In this document: positions 7,259 through 12,823 of the stretch, piece by piece
Layout: each line of letters begins with the position of its first letter
Numbering within the stretch: position 1 is the first letter of the stretch
Assembly: GCA_016869695.1 (NCBI GenBank)
Contig: VGDN01000015.1
Span: 1-12,823 of the forward strand
Direction of reading: 5' to 3'
Source: Alphaproteobacteria bacterium
GTDB lineage: Bacteria > Pseudomonadota > Alphaproteobacteria > Rickettsiales > UBA1997
Length of the DNA: 12,823 nucleotides
Notes under the pieces: generated by a model
Databases searched by the model: none
What the model was told of the DNA's origin: nothing
What the model saw: the letters and a program-made list of their open reading frames with translations, nothing else
Translations under genes and position numbers: made by a program

Positions 7259-7422
7259 TATACCCATTCCACCTGAAGAAGCAGATTTATGACGAAGCAT
7301 TTTTGAGCAAAAATCACGACGGAGAATGCAGGCTGTATCAAGTGATACAGCCAAATTCTCCGAGTGAATTTTTGCCAAAAAACCGAAGTCAGAGATTGGC
7401 TTCTTCAGGTGGAATAGGTATA
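7259..7422. mobile_element. 164-bp long palindrome, non-coding (MITE-like)
   Basis: The termini 7259-7282 and 7399-7422 are 24-bp inverted repeats with one mismatch (core ATTCCACCTGAAGAAGC). Inside, GCAAAAAT pairs with ATTTTTGC, GGAGAAT (7321-7327) with ATTCTCC (7355-7361), and GGCTGTATCA (7331-7340) with TGATACAGCC (7343-7352) around a two-base loop. The whole element can therefore fold into one long, interrupted hairpin. Imperfect 12-bp copies AAATCAA(G/A)AATC flank it and could be a target duplication or split heptad array. It has no ORF of note. The architecture suits a miniature inverted-repeat element or a Rickettsia-type palindromic element, but I do not recognise the family. Confidence 0.7.
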
Positions 7423-7433
7423 AATCAAAAATC

Positions 7434-7865
7434 TCACTTCGTCGACGCCTCTCTCGCTAATTGATCGGCAATCTCGTTGAAATGGTTTCCCGCATGTCCC
7501 TTTACCCACACCCAGTCAAGTTGATGCTTAACCGTCTCAATTTCAAGCTCCTGCCAAAGATCGGCATTCTTTACTGGCTTGCGGTTGGCGTTGCGCCAGT
7601 GGTTCTTTTTCCAGCTGTAAATCCACTTAGTGATGCCATCTTTTACGTAGTTGCTGTCGGTGTAAATGACAGCCTTCGCCGATTTTTTTAAGGCACGTAA
7701 CGCCTCTATGACGGCACGTAACTCCATGCGGTTATTGGTTGTTTCACGATCATGGCCGGAGATTTTTTTCTGATATTCTTTGTAGATTAGAACCGCTCCC
7801 CACCCGCCACGGCCTGGATTGCCAAGACATGCACCATCTGTATAGATCTGTACTACATCACTCAT
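7434..7865 (-). CDS. rnhA: Ribonuclease HI
   Basis: Degrades the RNA strand of RNA-DNA hybrids in the cytoplasm (R-loops, primers). From the ATG at 7863-7865 the protein has 143 residues, and its catalytic residues fall on the Escherichia coli numbers: Asp10 (YTDGACLGNPG), Glu48 (NNRMELRA), Asp70 (IYTDSNYV), His124 (VKGHAGN) and Asp134 (EIADQLA). That match decides the start. A GTG at 7908-7910 would extend it by 15 residues into proC and is unlikely. The start overlaps the proC stop by 8 bp (ATGAGTGA), so the two genes are probably translationally coupled. The stop lies 12 bases from the long palindrome downstream. Confidence 0.97.
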   Translation of the reverse strand: MSDVVQIYTDGACLGNPGRGGWGAVLIYKEYQKKISGHDRETTNNRMELRAVIEALRALKKSAKAVIYTDSNYVKDGITKWIYSWKKNHWRNANRKPVKNADLWQELEIETVKHQLDWVWVKGHAGNHFNEIADQLAREASTK

Positions 7866-8595
7866 TGGACAGTGTTTTTGATCTTGCGGATGCGGTTGCG
7901 ATTGCGTCACTAAAAAGTTTTTTTAGCGCGGATTTTTTTTGTAAAACTGTAAGCGCGGCTGCGGTTGTTCCACCTTTGGAGGTAACGGATTCACGTAGTT
8001 TTTCTAGACTGAGATTCGAGTTACAAGACATAACGGCACTACCCAAAAACAACTGCTTCACAAACTGCACATCCTTGATTCCGTAGTGCTTGGCAATGTC
8101 TGCTAAGATTTCTTGGAGCAAGAAGATGTAGGCAGGACCGGAGCCAAAAATGGCAGTTGCGACATCGAACAAATATTCTTTCCGTAGTCTAAAAGCTACA
8201 CCGAATCGGGCAAAGATTTTGCCCAGTTTTTTTTCTTCAGCTACCGAGATGTTTTTGTTACAGAGATAGGGGAAGAGACCTTGCTGTTCTTGGATAGGCA
8301 GGTTTGGCATCGATCTGATGATCTTGGCTTTTGCGCCGAATATTTTTTCAAAAAAGGATATTCTTTTTCCGGCTAAAATCGAGATAAAAATCGTTTTGCT
8401 ATGAAAGGGTTTCTGAGCTGCGAAGTCACGCAGAATCTCTTCCGAGCCTTGTGGTTTGATAGCTAGAAATACGAGATCAGCTTGATAGTTTTTGGGAAGT
8501 TTTTTTTGCGAAGAGTTGAGTACCTCAACCTGGCCAAGTAGCTGATCCTTTAGGATCGAACCCATCTTGCCGCAACCGAGAAATAGGATCTTCAT
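7858..8595 (-). CDS. proC: Pyrroline-5-carboxylate reductase
   Basis: Reduces 1-pyrroline-5-carboxylate to proline with NAD(P)H, the last step of proline synthesis. 245 residues, slightly under the usual 260-280. The N-terminal Rossmann motif is GCGKMG (7-12), with the second nucleotide-side stretch LVFLAIKPQ (41-49). RSMPNLP (94-100) and AIFGSGPAYIFLL (148-160) are family landmarks. The C-terminal dimer domain carries the signature SVTSKGGTTAAAL (203-215). The Rossmann half looks compact, which probably explains the short length. It sits between sdhB and rnhA on the same strand, overlapping rnhA; no Shine-Dalgarno sequence is apparent before the ATG. Confidence 0.95.
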   Translation of the reverse strand: MKILFLGCGKMGSILKDQLLGQVEVLNSSQKKLPKNYQADLVFLAIKPQGSEEILRDFAAQKPFHSKTIFISILAGKRISFFEKIFGAKAKIIRSMPNLPIQEQQGLFPYLCNKNISVAEEKKLGKIFARFGVAFRLRKEYLFDVATAIFGSGPAYIFLLQEILADIAKHYGIKDVQFVKQLFLGSAVMSCNSNLSLEKLRESVTSKGGTTAAALTVLQKKSALKKLFSDAIATASARSKTLSNE

Positions 8596-8647
8596 AGCGT
8601 TATTTTGCTTATTCTAAATCTGTCGTTGTGAGTGCTTTTTCCTCCCT

Positions 8648-8730
8648 CGTCATTGCGAGGATAGCGAAGTTCGATGAGCAATCCACTTCTCCGTAAAGAT
8701 GGATTGCTTCGGCTTCGCCTCGCAATGACG
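8648..8730. repeat. 83-bp CGTCATTGCGAG palindrome (copy 1)
   Basis: CGTCATTGCGAG (8648-8659) pairs with CTCGCAATGACG (8719-8730), and GCAATCCA (8678-8685) pairs with TGGATTGC (8700-8707) around a 14-base loop. This family of dispersed repeats (TCATTGCGAG ... GAAGCAATC) is familiar from many genomes, including Rickettsiales. It fills most of the spacer between proC and sdhB. Confidence 0.85.
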
Positions 8731-8737
8731 ATGGGGA

Positions 8738-9535
8738 CTATGCTTTGCGATCAGCAATCGCCTGCTTAATCGACCCAATCGCCTTCGCGGGATTAAGTCC
8801 CTTAGGACAGGTATTGGCGCAGTTCATGATGGTGTGGCAGCGATAAAGCTTAAACGGATCTTCTAGCTCATCGAGGCGCTGCGCAGTTGCTTCGTCGCGC
8901 GAATCGACAATCCATCTTTGCGCCTGCAATAGAATCGCAGGACCGAGATATTTCTCAGAGTTCCACCAGTAGCTTGGACAAGAAGTTGAGCAGCAGGCAC
9001 ACATGATACACTCATAAAGACCATCGAGCTTCTCGCGATCTTCCGGCAATTGCAGCCTTTCCTTACCTGGATTCTTCGGCTCTTCCGACTGTAACCACGG
9101 CTTGATCGACTTATGCTGTTCATAGAAGTGAGTAAGGTCGGGCACGAGATCTTTCACCACCGGCATGTGCGGCAGTGGGTAAATCTTTACGTTTTTATAT
9201 TTGCAATCGGATATGGCTTTGGTACAGGCCAGAGAGTTGGTGCCGTCAATATTCATCGCGCAAGAACCGCAGATTCCTTCACGACAAGAGCGACGAAATG
9301 TAACACTGGAATCATGTTCTGACTTAATCTTGATTAGGGCATCGAGCACCATCGGGCCACACTCATCCATATCGATCTCGAACTGGTCGATATGCGGATT
9401 TTTCTTTTCAACATCCTCTGGATCGTAGCGATAAACCTCAAAGACGCGCAGATTCTTAGCGCCTGTTTTTGCCTTAAAAACCTTACCGGCTTTTTTGTCG
9501 ATCCGTGAATCTTTCGGGAGAGTAAATTCGGCCAT
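8738..9535 (-). CDS. sdhB: Succinate dehydrogenase iron-sulfur subunit
   Basis: Carries electrons from the SdhA flavin to ubiquinone at the inner membrane (complex II). 265 residues, normal size. The 2Fe-2S cluster ligands are Cys84, Cys89, Cys92 and Cys104 ([18 protein letters not shown]). In the C-terminal ferredoxin domain, Cys176, Cys179, Cys182 and Cys243 would bind the 4Fe-4S cluster, and Cys186, Cys233 and Cys239 the 3Fe-4S cluster. The N-terminus [12 protein letters not shown] and the run [15 protein letters not shown] resemble Rickettsiales SdhB. It follows sdhA, but the 261-bp gap between them is unusually long because two palindromic elements occupy it. Another copy of one element family lies just past its stop, so sdhB is bracketed by related repeats. 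Confidence 0.97.
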   Translation of the reverse strand: MAEFTLPKDSRIDKKAGKVFKAKTGAKNLRVFEVYRYDPEDVEKKNPHIDQFEIDMDECGPMVLDALIKIKSEHDSSVTFRRSCREGICGSCAMNIDGTNSLACTKAISDCKYKNVKIYPLPHMPVVKDLVPDLTHFYEQHKSIKPWLQSEEPKNPGKERLQLPEDREKLDGLYECIMCACCSTSCPSYWWNSEKYLGPAILLQAQRWIVDSRDEATAQRLDELEDPFKLYRCHTIMNCANTCPKGLNPAKAIGSIKQAIADRKA

Positions 9536-9564
9536 GTTTAGATTTGTTAATGAACTTGGTTACA

Positions 9565-9647
9565 TGGATTGCTTCGCACTTCGTACTCGCAATGACAAGA
9601 CACCTTTATTCCTCGTCATTGCGAGCGCTTTAGCGCGAAGCAATCCA
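9565..9647. repeat. 83-bp CGTCATTGCGAG palindrome (copy 2, half-units swapped)
   Basis: TGGATTGC (9565-9572) pairs with GCAATCCA (9640-9647), and CTCGCAATGAC (9586-9596) pairs with GTCATTGCGAG (9615-9625). These are the half-units of the copy at 8648-8730 and the total length is identical, but the CGTCATTGCGAG ends face inwards instead of outwards. It lies upstream of the sdhB start, in the sdhA-sdhB spacer. Confidence 0.85.
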
Positions 9648-9654
9648 TCTTTAA

Positions 9655-9799
9655 TAGACTTCTTTCAAAACCTCCTTTTTAAGTCCAAATGGAGGTCGGA
9701 TCGGAGCGCAGGACCGCAAGCGTATTCAACATACGTGCGGATCCGAGCACCGAACCAACCGCTCAGTTGGGCTGAAAAAGGGGTTTTGAAAGAAGTCTA
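9655..9799. mobile_element. 145-bp long palindrome abutting sdhA (MITE-like)
   Basis: TAGACTTCTTTCAAAACC (9655-9672) is exactly repeated inverted at 9782-9799. Inside, CCGCA..CGTAT pairs with ATACGTGCGG around a TCAAC loop (9714-9740, two-base bulge), flanked by partly complementary GGTCGG and CCGAACC. There is no protein-coding content. The right terminal repeat supplies the stop codon of sdhA (TAG, read on the minus strand at 9797-9799). The plan matches the 164-bp palindrome near 7.3 kb, but the sequence is unrelated by eye. Confidence 0.75.
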
Positions 9800-11596
9800 A
9801 TAAACCCTTTTCTTCGGCGGGAAGGCTTGCACCTCGTTGCTCATTGGTTTCAAGACCACTTCGCGGAAGTCGGTTTTAATGTTGCCAACCTTATCGCACC
9901 ACATGATTGAGTGCTTCAGCCAGTTTACGTCGTCGCGATCCTTGTAGTCGTCTCGAGCGTGAGCACCACGGCTTTCTTTACGGTTTAGTGCGCAAGTGAT
10001 GGTGACGAGGGCTTGCGCGCGTAAGTTATCGAGCTCAAGGGCTTCCACTAAATCACTGTTCCAAACCAAACCGCGGTCGGAGATTTTTAGATCAGCAAAA
10101 CTGTTGAAAATGTCATGCATCTGCGTCACGCCTCTGGCCAGGATGTCTTCGGTTCTGAATACAGCCGCATGTCCCTGCATGCATTTCTGCATTTCGCCGC
10201 GGATTTTGGCGGTTGGCGATTTGCCGTTGGCGTTTCTGATCTTGTCAAAACGCGCTAGAGATTCTTCGCCAGCATCAGCGGTGAAATCTTTTTGCGCTAC
10301 ATTCGGCTCGACGATTTCCGCAGCACGAATCGCGGCAGAGCGGCCGAAAACAACAAGATCAAGCAGTGAGTTTGAACCGAGACGATTGGCACCATGAACT
10401 GATACACATGCCGCCTCACCAATAGCCATAAGGCCTGGTACTACTTCTGGTTTACCGTTTTTAACGGTTAGAACTTCCGCTTTGTAGTTGGTTGGAATGC
10501 CACCCATATTGTAATGAACGGTTGGTAGGATTGGGATCGGCTGCTTAGTAACATCAACACCAGCGAAGATTTTGGCGGTTTCGGAAATGCCGGGAAGCCT
10601 TTCATGGAGCACCTTCGGATCAAGATGGTTTAGGTGTAGATACATGTGATCCTTTTTTAGACCAACACCGCGACCAGCGAGAATCTCCATGGTGATGGCG
10701 CGCGAAACCACGTCGCGACTGGCCAAATCTTTAGCGCTTGGGGCATAACGTTCCATGAAGCGCTCACCTTCGGAGTTAACGAGATATCCACCTTCGCCCC
10801 GCGCACCTTCAGTGATCAAACAGCCAGAACCATAAATCCCGGTTGGGTGAAACTGTACAAACTCCATATCTTGCAGCGGCAGTCCGGCTCTAAGCACCAT
10901 ACCATTGCCGTCGCCGGTGCAAGTGTGAGCGGAGGTAGAGGAGAAGTAGGCGCGACCATAGCCACCAGTAGCCAAAACAACCATCTGCGCTTTGAAGCGA
11001 TGCATCGTGCCATCAATGAGCGACAGGGCGGTGACACCACGGCAGACGCCGTTTTCCATGATTAGGTCGAGAGCAAAATATTCGATGAAGAACTGGGCGT
11101 TATGTTTGAGTGACTGCTGGTACAGCGTGTGGAGGATGGCGTGACCGGTGCGGTCAGCGGCGGCACAAGTTCGTTGCGCTGGTCCGCCTTCGCCAAACTT
11201 TTTGGTCATACCGCCGAAAGGGCGTTGGTAAATCTTGCCTTCCTTGGTGCGTGAGAAAGGCACGCCGTAATGCTCGAGCTCGATAATGGCATCTGGTGCT
11301 TCTTTACACATATACTCGATGGCGTCTTGATCGCCCAGCCAATCAGAGCCTTTGACCGTGTCATACATATGCCAGCGCCAATCATCTTCACCCATATTGC
11401 CGAGTGCGGCGGAAATGCCACCTTGCGCGGCTACAGTGTGGGAGCGGGTCGGGAAGACTTTGGTTACGCAAGCAGTGGATAATCCTTTCTGCGCCATACC
11501 AAAAGTTGCACGTAGTCCAGCCCCGCCGGCTCCTACAACCACAACGTCAAACTCATGATCGATTATGAAGTAACTTCCAATTTTTTTCTCTGACAT
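9797..11596 (-). CDS. sdhA: Succinate dehydrogenase flavoprotein subunit
   Basis: Oxidises succinate to fumarate on covalently bound FAD, on the cytoplasmic face of complex II. 599 residues, typical. The dinucleotide motif is [12 protein letters not shown] (19-30). The FAD-linked histidine is His53 in [10 protein letters not shown]. Active-site residues by homology to Escherichia coli are His250 (FHPTG), Arg294 (SRDVVSRA), His361 (HYNMGG) and Arg405 ([10 protein letters not shown]). [13 protein letters not shown] (262-274) is also characteristic. The C-terminus KKRVY is the normal family ending, so the palindrome that provides its stop codon did not truncate it. The ATG follows an inverted heptad array and has no Shine-Dalgarno sequence. 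Confidence 0.98.
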   Translation of the reverse strand: MSEKKIGSYFIIDHEFDVVVVGAGGAGLRATFGMAQKGLSTACVTKVFPTRSHTVAAQGGISAALGNMGEDDWRWHMYDTVKGSDWLGDQDAIEYMCKEAPDAIIELEHYGVPFSRTKEGKIYQRPFGGMTKKFGEGGPAQRTCAAADRTGHAILHTLYQQSLKHNAQFFIEYFALDLIMENGVCRGVTALSLIDGTMHRFKAQMVVLATGGYGRAYFSSTSAHTCTGDGNGMVLRAGLPLQDMEFVQFHPTGIYGSGCLITEGARGEGGYLVNSEGERFMERYAPSAKDLASRDVVSRAITMEILAGRGVGLKKDHMYLHLNHLDPKVLHERLPGISETAKIFAGVDVTKQPIPILPTVHYNMGGIPTNYKAEVLTVKNGKPEVVPGLMAIGEAACVSVHGANRLGSNSLLDLVVFGRSAAIRAAEIVEPNVAQKDFTADAGEESLARFDKIRNANGKSPTAKIRGEMQKCMQGHAAVFRTEDILARGVTQMHDIFNSFADLKISDRGLVWNSDLVEALELDNLRAQALVTITCALNRKESRGAHARDDYKDRDDVNWLKHSIMWCDKVGNIKTDFREVVLKPMSNEVQAFPPKKRVY

Positions 11597-11606
11597 TTTC
11601 TAAAAT

Positions 11607-11694
11607 TTTATCATTTAACATTTACCATTTAACACTTGATCCAACCTAGAGCCACAAGGATTCAAATGATCAATGTTAAGTGATATATGGTAAA
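11607..11694 (-). repeat. TTTANCA heptad arrays, inverted, between sdhD and sdhA
   Basis: 11607-11641 reads TTTATCA, TTTAACA, TTTACCA, TTTAACA, CTTGATC. 11667-11694 is the opposite sense (TGATCAA, TGTTAAG, TGATATA, TGGTAAA). The two arms are partly complementary around a loop of about 25 bases. Together they fill nearly all of the 99-bp sdhD-sdhA spacer, so the sdhA leader is made of this repeat. Confidence 0.7.
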
Positions 11695-11695
11695 T

Positions 11696-12049
11696 TTATC
11701 CAACCAAATGAAGCCTTAAAATCGCCACCACTCCCGATACTGCGGTGGTGATCGAAATGAAATGCACAAGCATGACGTAAAAATACATTCTGGTTTTGTT
11801 GGAGGTGTAGTCCTCGATGATAACGCGCATACCAAGCGAGCCGTGATAAAGCGATGTGGAGATAAATAAAATGCCAGCGATGGCGTTTAGTGGATAGGCA
11901 AAAAATACCGACAGATATTCCTGGGGATCTTGCGAGATTTGAATAAGCGAAAATGACAGCCAAGCCACGAGCGGAATCAACGCGATTGCCGAGATGCGTT
12001 GCATTAACCAGTGATGCGCACCGGTTTTCGTCGAAGGAGAGATTTTCAT
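11696..12049 (-). CDS. sdhD: Succinate dehydrogenase membrane anchor subunit
   Basis: Second membrane anchor of complex II, helping to hold heme b and ubiquinone. 117 residues from the ATG at 12047-12049. Three hydrophobic helices are visible (about 20-37, 52-70, 92-113). TGAHHWLMQRISA (9-21) at the N-terminus is typical of alphaproteobacterial SdhD. His69 in YHGSLGMRVIIEDY and Asp80-Tyr81 correspond to the heme-side His and the quinone-site DY pair. A start at 12157 would add 36 residues that are only the translation of the REP-like hairpin and the end of sdhC, so the inner start is chosen. It lies 67 bp after sdhC. Confidence 0.92.
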   Translation of the reverse strand: MKISPSTKTGAHHWLMQRISAIALIPLVAWLSFSLIQISQDPQEYLSVFFAYPLNAIAGILFISTSLYHGSLGMRVIIEDYTSNKTRMYFYVMLVHFISITTAVSGVVAILRLHLVG

Positions 12050-12073
12050 AAAAATATTTTCTTGTTTCGGTTC

Positions 12074-12103
12074 GGGGTCTGGCACCTTCAGGTGCCTGAC
12101 CCC
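12074..12103. repeat. REP-like hairpin between sdhC and sdhD
   Basis: GGGGTCTGGCACC (12074-12086) pairs with GGTGCCTGACCCC (12091-12103) around a TTCA loop with a single mismatch. The GGGGTC(A/T)GGCACC palindrome is a widely dispersed type. On the minus strand it falls after the sdhC stop and 24 bases before the sdhD start, without a following T tract, so it is more likely a mobile repeat or mRNA stabiliser than a terminator. Confidence 0.75.
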
Positions 12104-12116
12104 TCCTGTTCCGGGT

Positions 12117-12518
12117 TTAAAAGAACCGCAAATACATAACCGCGCCAATAGTGGCAACGGTTAACAGGAGGGCGATTAATAAAACTAAGTAACCATTTTG
12201 GCGGGCTGTTTTGAGTTCGAAGCCCTTGCCAAGATCCCAGAATAAGTGGCGGATGCCGTTGGCAAGATGGTAATAAAGCGCAAAAACAACGCCGATTGCC
12301 GCCAACGAAAACAGGTGACCAAGCAGAGCATTAAGAGGGCAATCGCAGGTTTCGGAAGACTCAGCGGGATTCACGAAGTAAGTGTAATACACCAAATACC
12401 ACGCAATCGTGAGTAGGGAAAAATACAAAACCACGCCGGTCAATCTGTGTAAAATCGAAGTGAGGGAAGAGATGTTCCAGCGGTAAATTTGTAGGTGGGG
12501 AGAGGTAGGACGAGGCAT
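12117..12518 (-). CDS. sdhC: Succinate dehydrogenase cytochrome b556 subunit
   Basis: First membrane anchor of complex II. 133 residues with three transmembrane helices (about 28-48, 64-86, 109-129). The family signature RPTSPHLQIYRWNISSLTS (3-21) leads to SILHRLTG, where Ser21 and Arg25 match the quinone-site residues. YYHLANGIRHLFWD contains His84, the expected heme b axial ligand. First gene of the sdhCDAB set, transcribed leftwards. A GATTTTN heptad array begins about six bases upstream of the ATG. Confidence 0.95.
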   Translation of the reverse strand: MPRPTSPHLQIYRWNISSLTSILHRLTGVVLYFSLLTIAWYLVYYTYFVNPAESSETCDCPLNALLGHLFSLAAIGVVFALYYHLANGIRHLFWDLGKGFELKTARQNGYLVLLIALLLTVATIGAVMYLRFF

Positions 12519-12524
12519 TTATTT

Positions 12525-12559
12525 TTGATTTTTGATTTTGGATTTTTGATTTGGGATTA
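12525..12559 (-). repeat. GATTTTN heptad array upstream of sdhC
   Basis: Four consecutive 7-mers (TTGATTT, TTGATTT, TGGATTT, TTGATTT) and one degenerate unit (GGGATTA). This is the same flavour as the arrays before the thioredoxin-like gene and hflK, in the same orientation and at nearly the same distance from the start codon. Confidence 0.75.
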
Positions 12560-12618
12560 TCGCAACCGTTATCGTGAGTGTTATGAAGTAACGCGTGGCG
12601 ATCCAGTAAAAATCTCTA

Positions 12619-12823
12619 ATGAAACGAATAATCTTTGGTCTTGGTTCTAATCTTGGTGATCGAGAATTTTTTCTAGATGAAGCGGTGCGCGAGTTAGGCG
12701 TTCAACTGTTACTGACCAATCCTAGAAAATCAAAAATTTTTAAAAATCCGGCAATGTTGCTGCCAGATTCGCCGCATGAATGGGATTGCGAGTTTTTGAA
12801 TATCGCCTTCTCCGCCGACATCG
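12619..12823 (+). CDS. folK: HPPK (6-hydroxymethyldihydropterin pyrophosphokinase), 3' end outside window
   Basis: The first 68 residues are visible. MKRIIFGLGSNLGDRE is the HPPK N-terminal strand and loop, and SKIFKNPAMLLPDSP followed by WDCEFLNIAF matches the SxxYxTxP and FLN regions that bind pterin. The enzyme pyrophosphorylates the FolB product for dihydropteroate synthase. In Rickettsia-type genomes folK can be fused to folP; that cannot be tested here because the window ends. The ATG at 12619 lies 100 bp from the divergent sdhC start. Between the sdhC heptad array and this start, about 60 bases hold no recognisable motif and no Shine-Dalgarno sequence. Confidence 0.9.
   Translation, partial: MKRIIFGLGSNLGDREFFLDEAVRELGVQLLLTNPRKSKIFKNPAMLLPDSPHEWDCEFLNIAFSADI

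Noticed and set aside
7259..7422. Insertion sequence
   Set aside because: Terminal inverted repeats are present but 164 bp cannot encode a transposase; at most a non-autonomous element.
7866..7910. GTG-initiated extension of rnhA into proC
   Set aside because: The inner ATG puts all five catalytic residues on canonical numbers and gives a short stop-start overlap with proC.
9996..10397. Plus-strand frame opposite sdhA
   Set aside because: Shadow of the strongly conserved sdhA reading frame, with no recognisable protein features.
12074..12103. Rho-independent terminator between sdhC and sdhD
   Set aside because: There is no T tract directly after the stem on the minus strand, and termination inside the sdh operon is unlikely; treated as a REP-like repeat.
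12050..12157. Extended sdhD start at 12157
   Set aside because: The added residues translate the REP-like hairpin and the sdhC end; the inner ATG gives a normal SdhD length and N-terminus.

Overview
The window looks like chromosomal DNA of an alphaproteobacterium, most likely from the Rickettsiales/Holosporales side of the class. The best support is the succinate dehydrogenase set (sdhC-sdhD-sdhA-sdhB), whose SdhB, SdhC and SdhD read like Rickettsiales proteins. An LptC-like protein implies a Gram-negative LPS envelope. The many palindromic and short-period repeats, some lying in frame inside genes, recall the Rickettsia palindromic-element habit. The lineage is judged by eye from protein signatures, not by a search.

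Layout. 1-1186 (+): 3' part of an AT-rich multi-pass membrane protein, tail-to-tail with cysS. 1179-3076 (-): a membrane-anchored thioredoxin-like protein coupled by ATGA to cysS. 3148-5139 (+): folB, an lptC-like gene and aroC. 5239-5937 (+): an unrecognised secreted Gly-rich, then charged, then Met/His-rich protein. 6063-12518 (-): a long co-directional run, in transcription order sdhC, sdhD, sdhA, sdhB, proC, rnhA, hflK. 12619 to the end (+): the 5' part of folK, divergent from sdhC. The genes are mainly housekeeping: respiration/TCA (sdh), folate (folB, folK), chorismate (aroC), proline (proC), translation (cysS), R-loop removal (rnhA), membrane proteolysis control (hflK) and LPS export (lptC-like).

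The unusual layer is the repeats. (1) Arrays with a 7-nt period occur in several sequence flavours (GATTTTN, GAGCACT, TTTANCA, and a TGACTNN-like one). Most sit directly before a start codon: the thioredoxin-like gene, folB, aroC, hflK, sdhA and sdhC. One lies in frame inside cysS. (2) Two long palindromes (164 and 145 bp) with about 18-24 bp terminal inverted repeats and nested stems lie between hflK/rnhA and sdhA/sdhB. The second supplies the sdhA stop codon. (3) Two 83-bp palindromes built from the same CGTCATTGCGAG / GCAATCCA half-units bracket sdhB. (4) A hairpin-bearing block is inserted in frame in aroC. (5) A REP-like hairpin separates sdhC and sdhD.

There is no rRNA, tRNA, CRISPR array, transposase or recognisable defence system. 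No gene-free stretch exceeds 300 bases. Shine-Dalgarno sequences are weak or absent before almost every gene, so starts were chosen from family alignment and gene overlaps.
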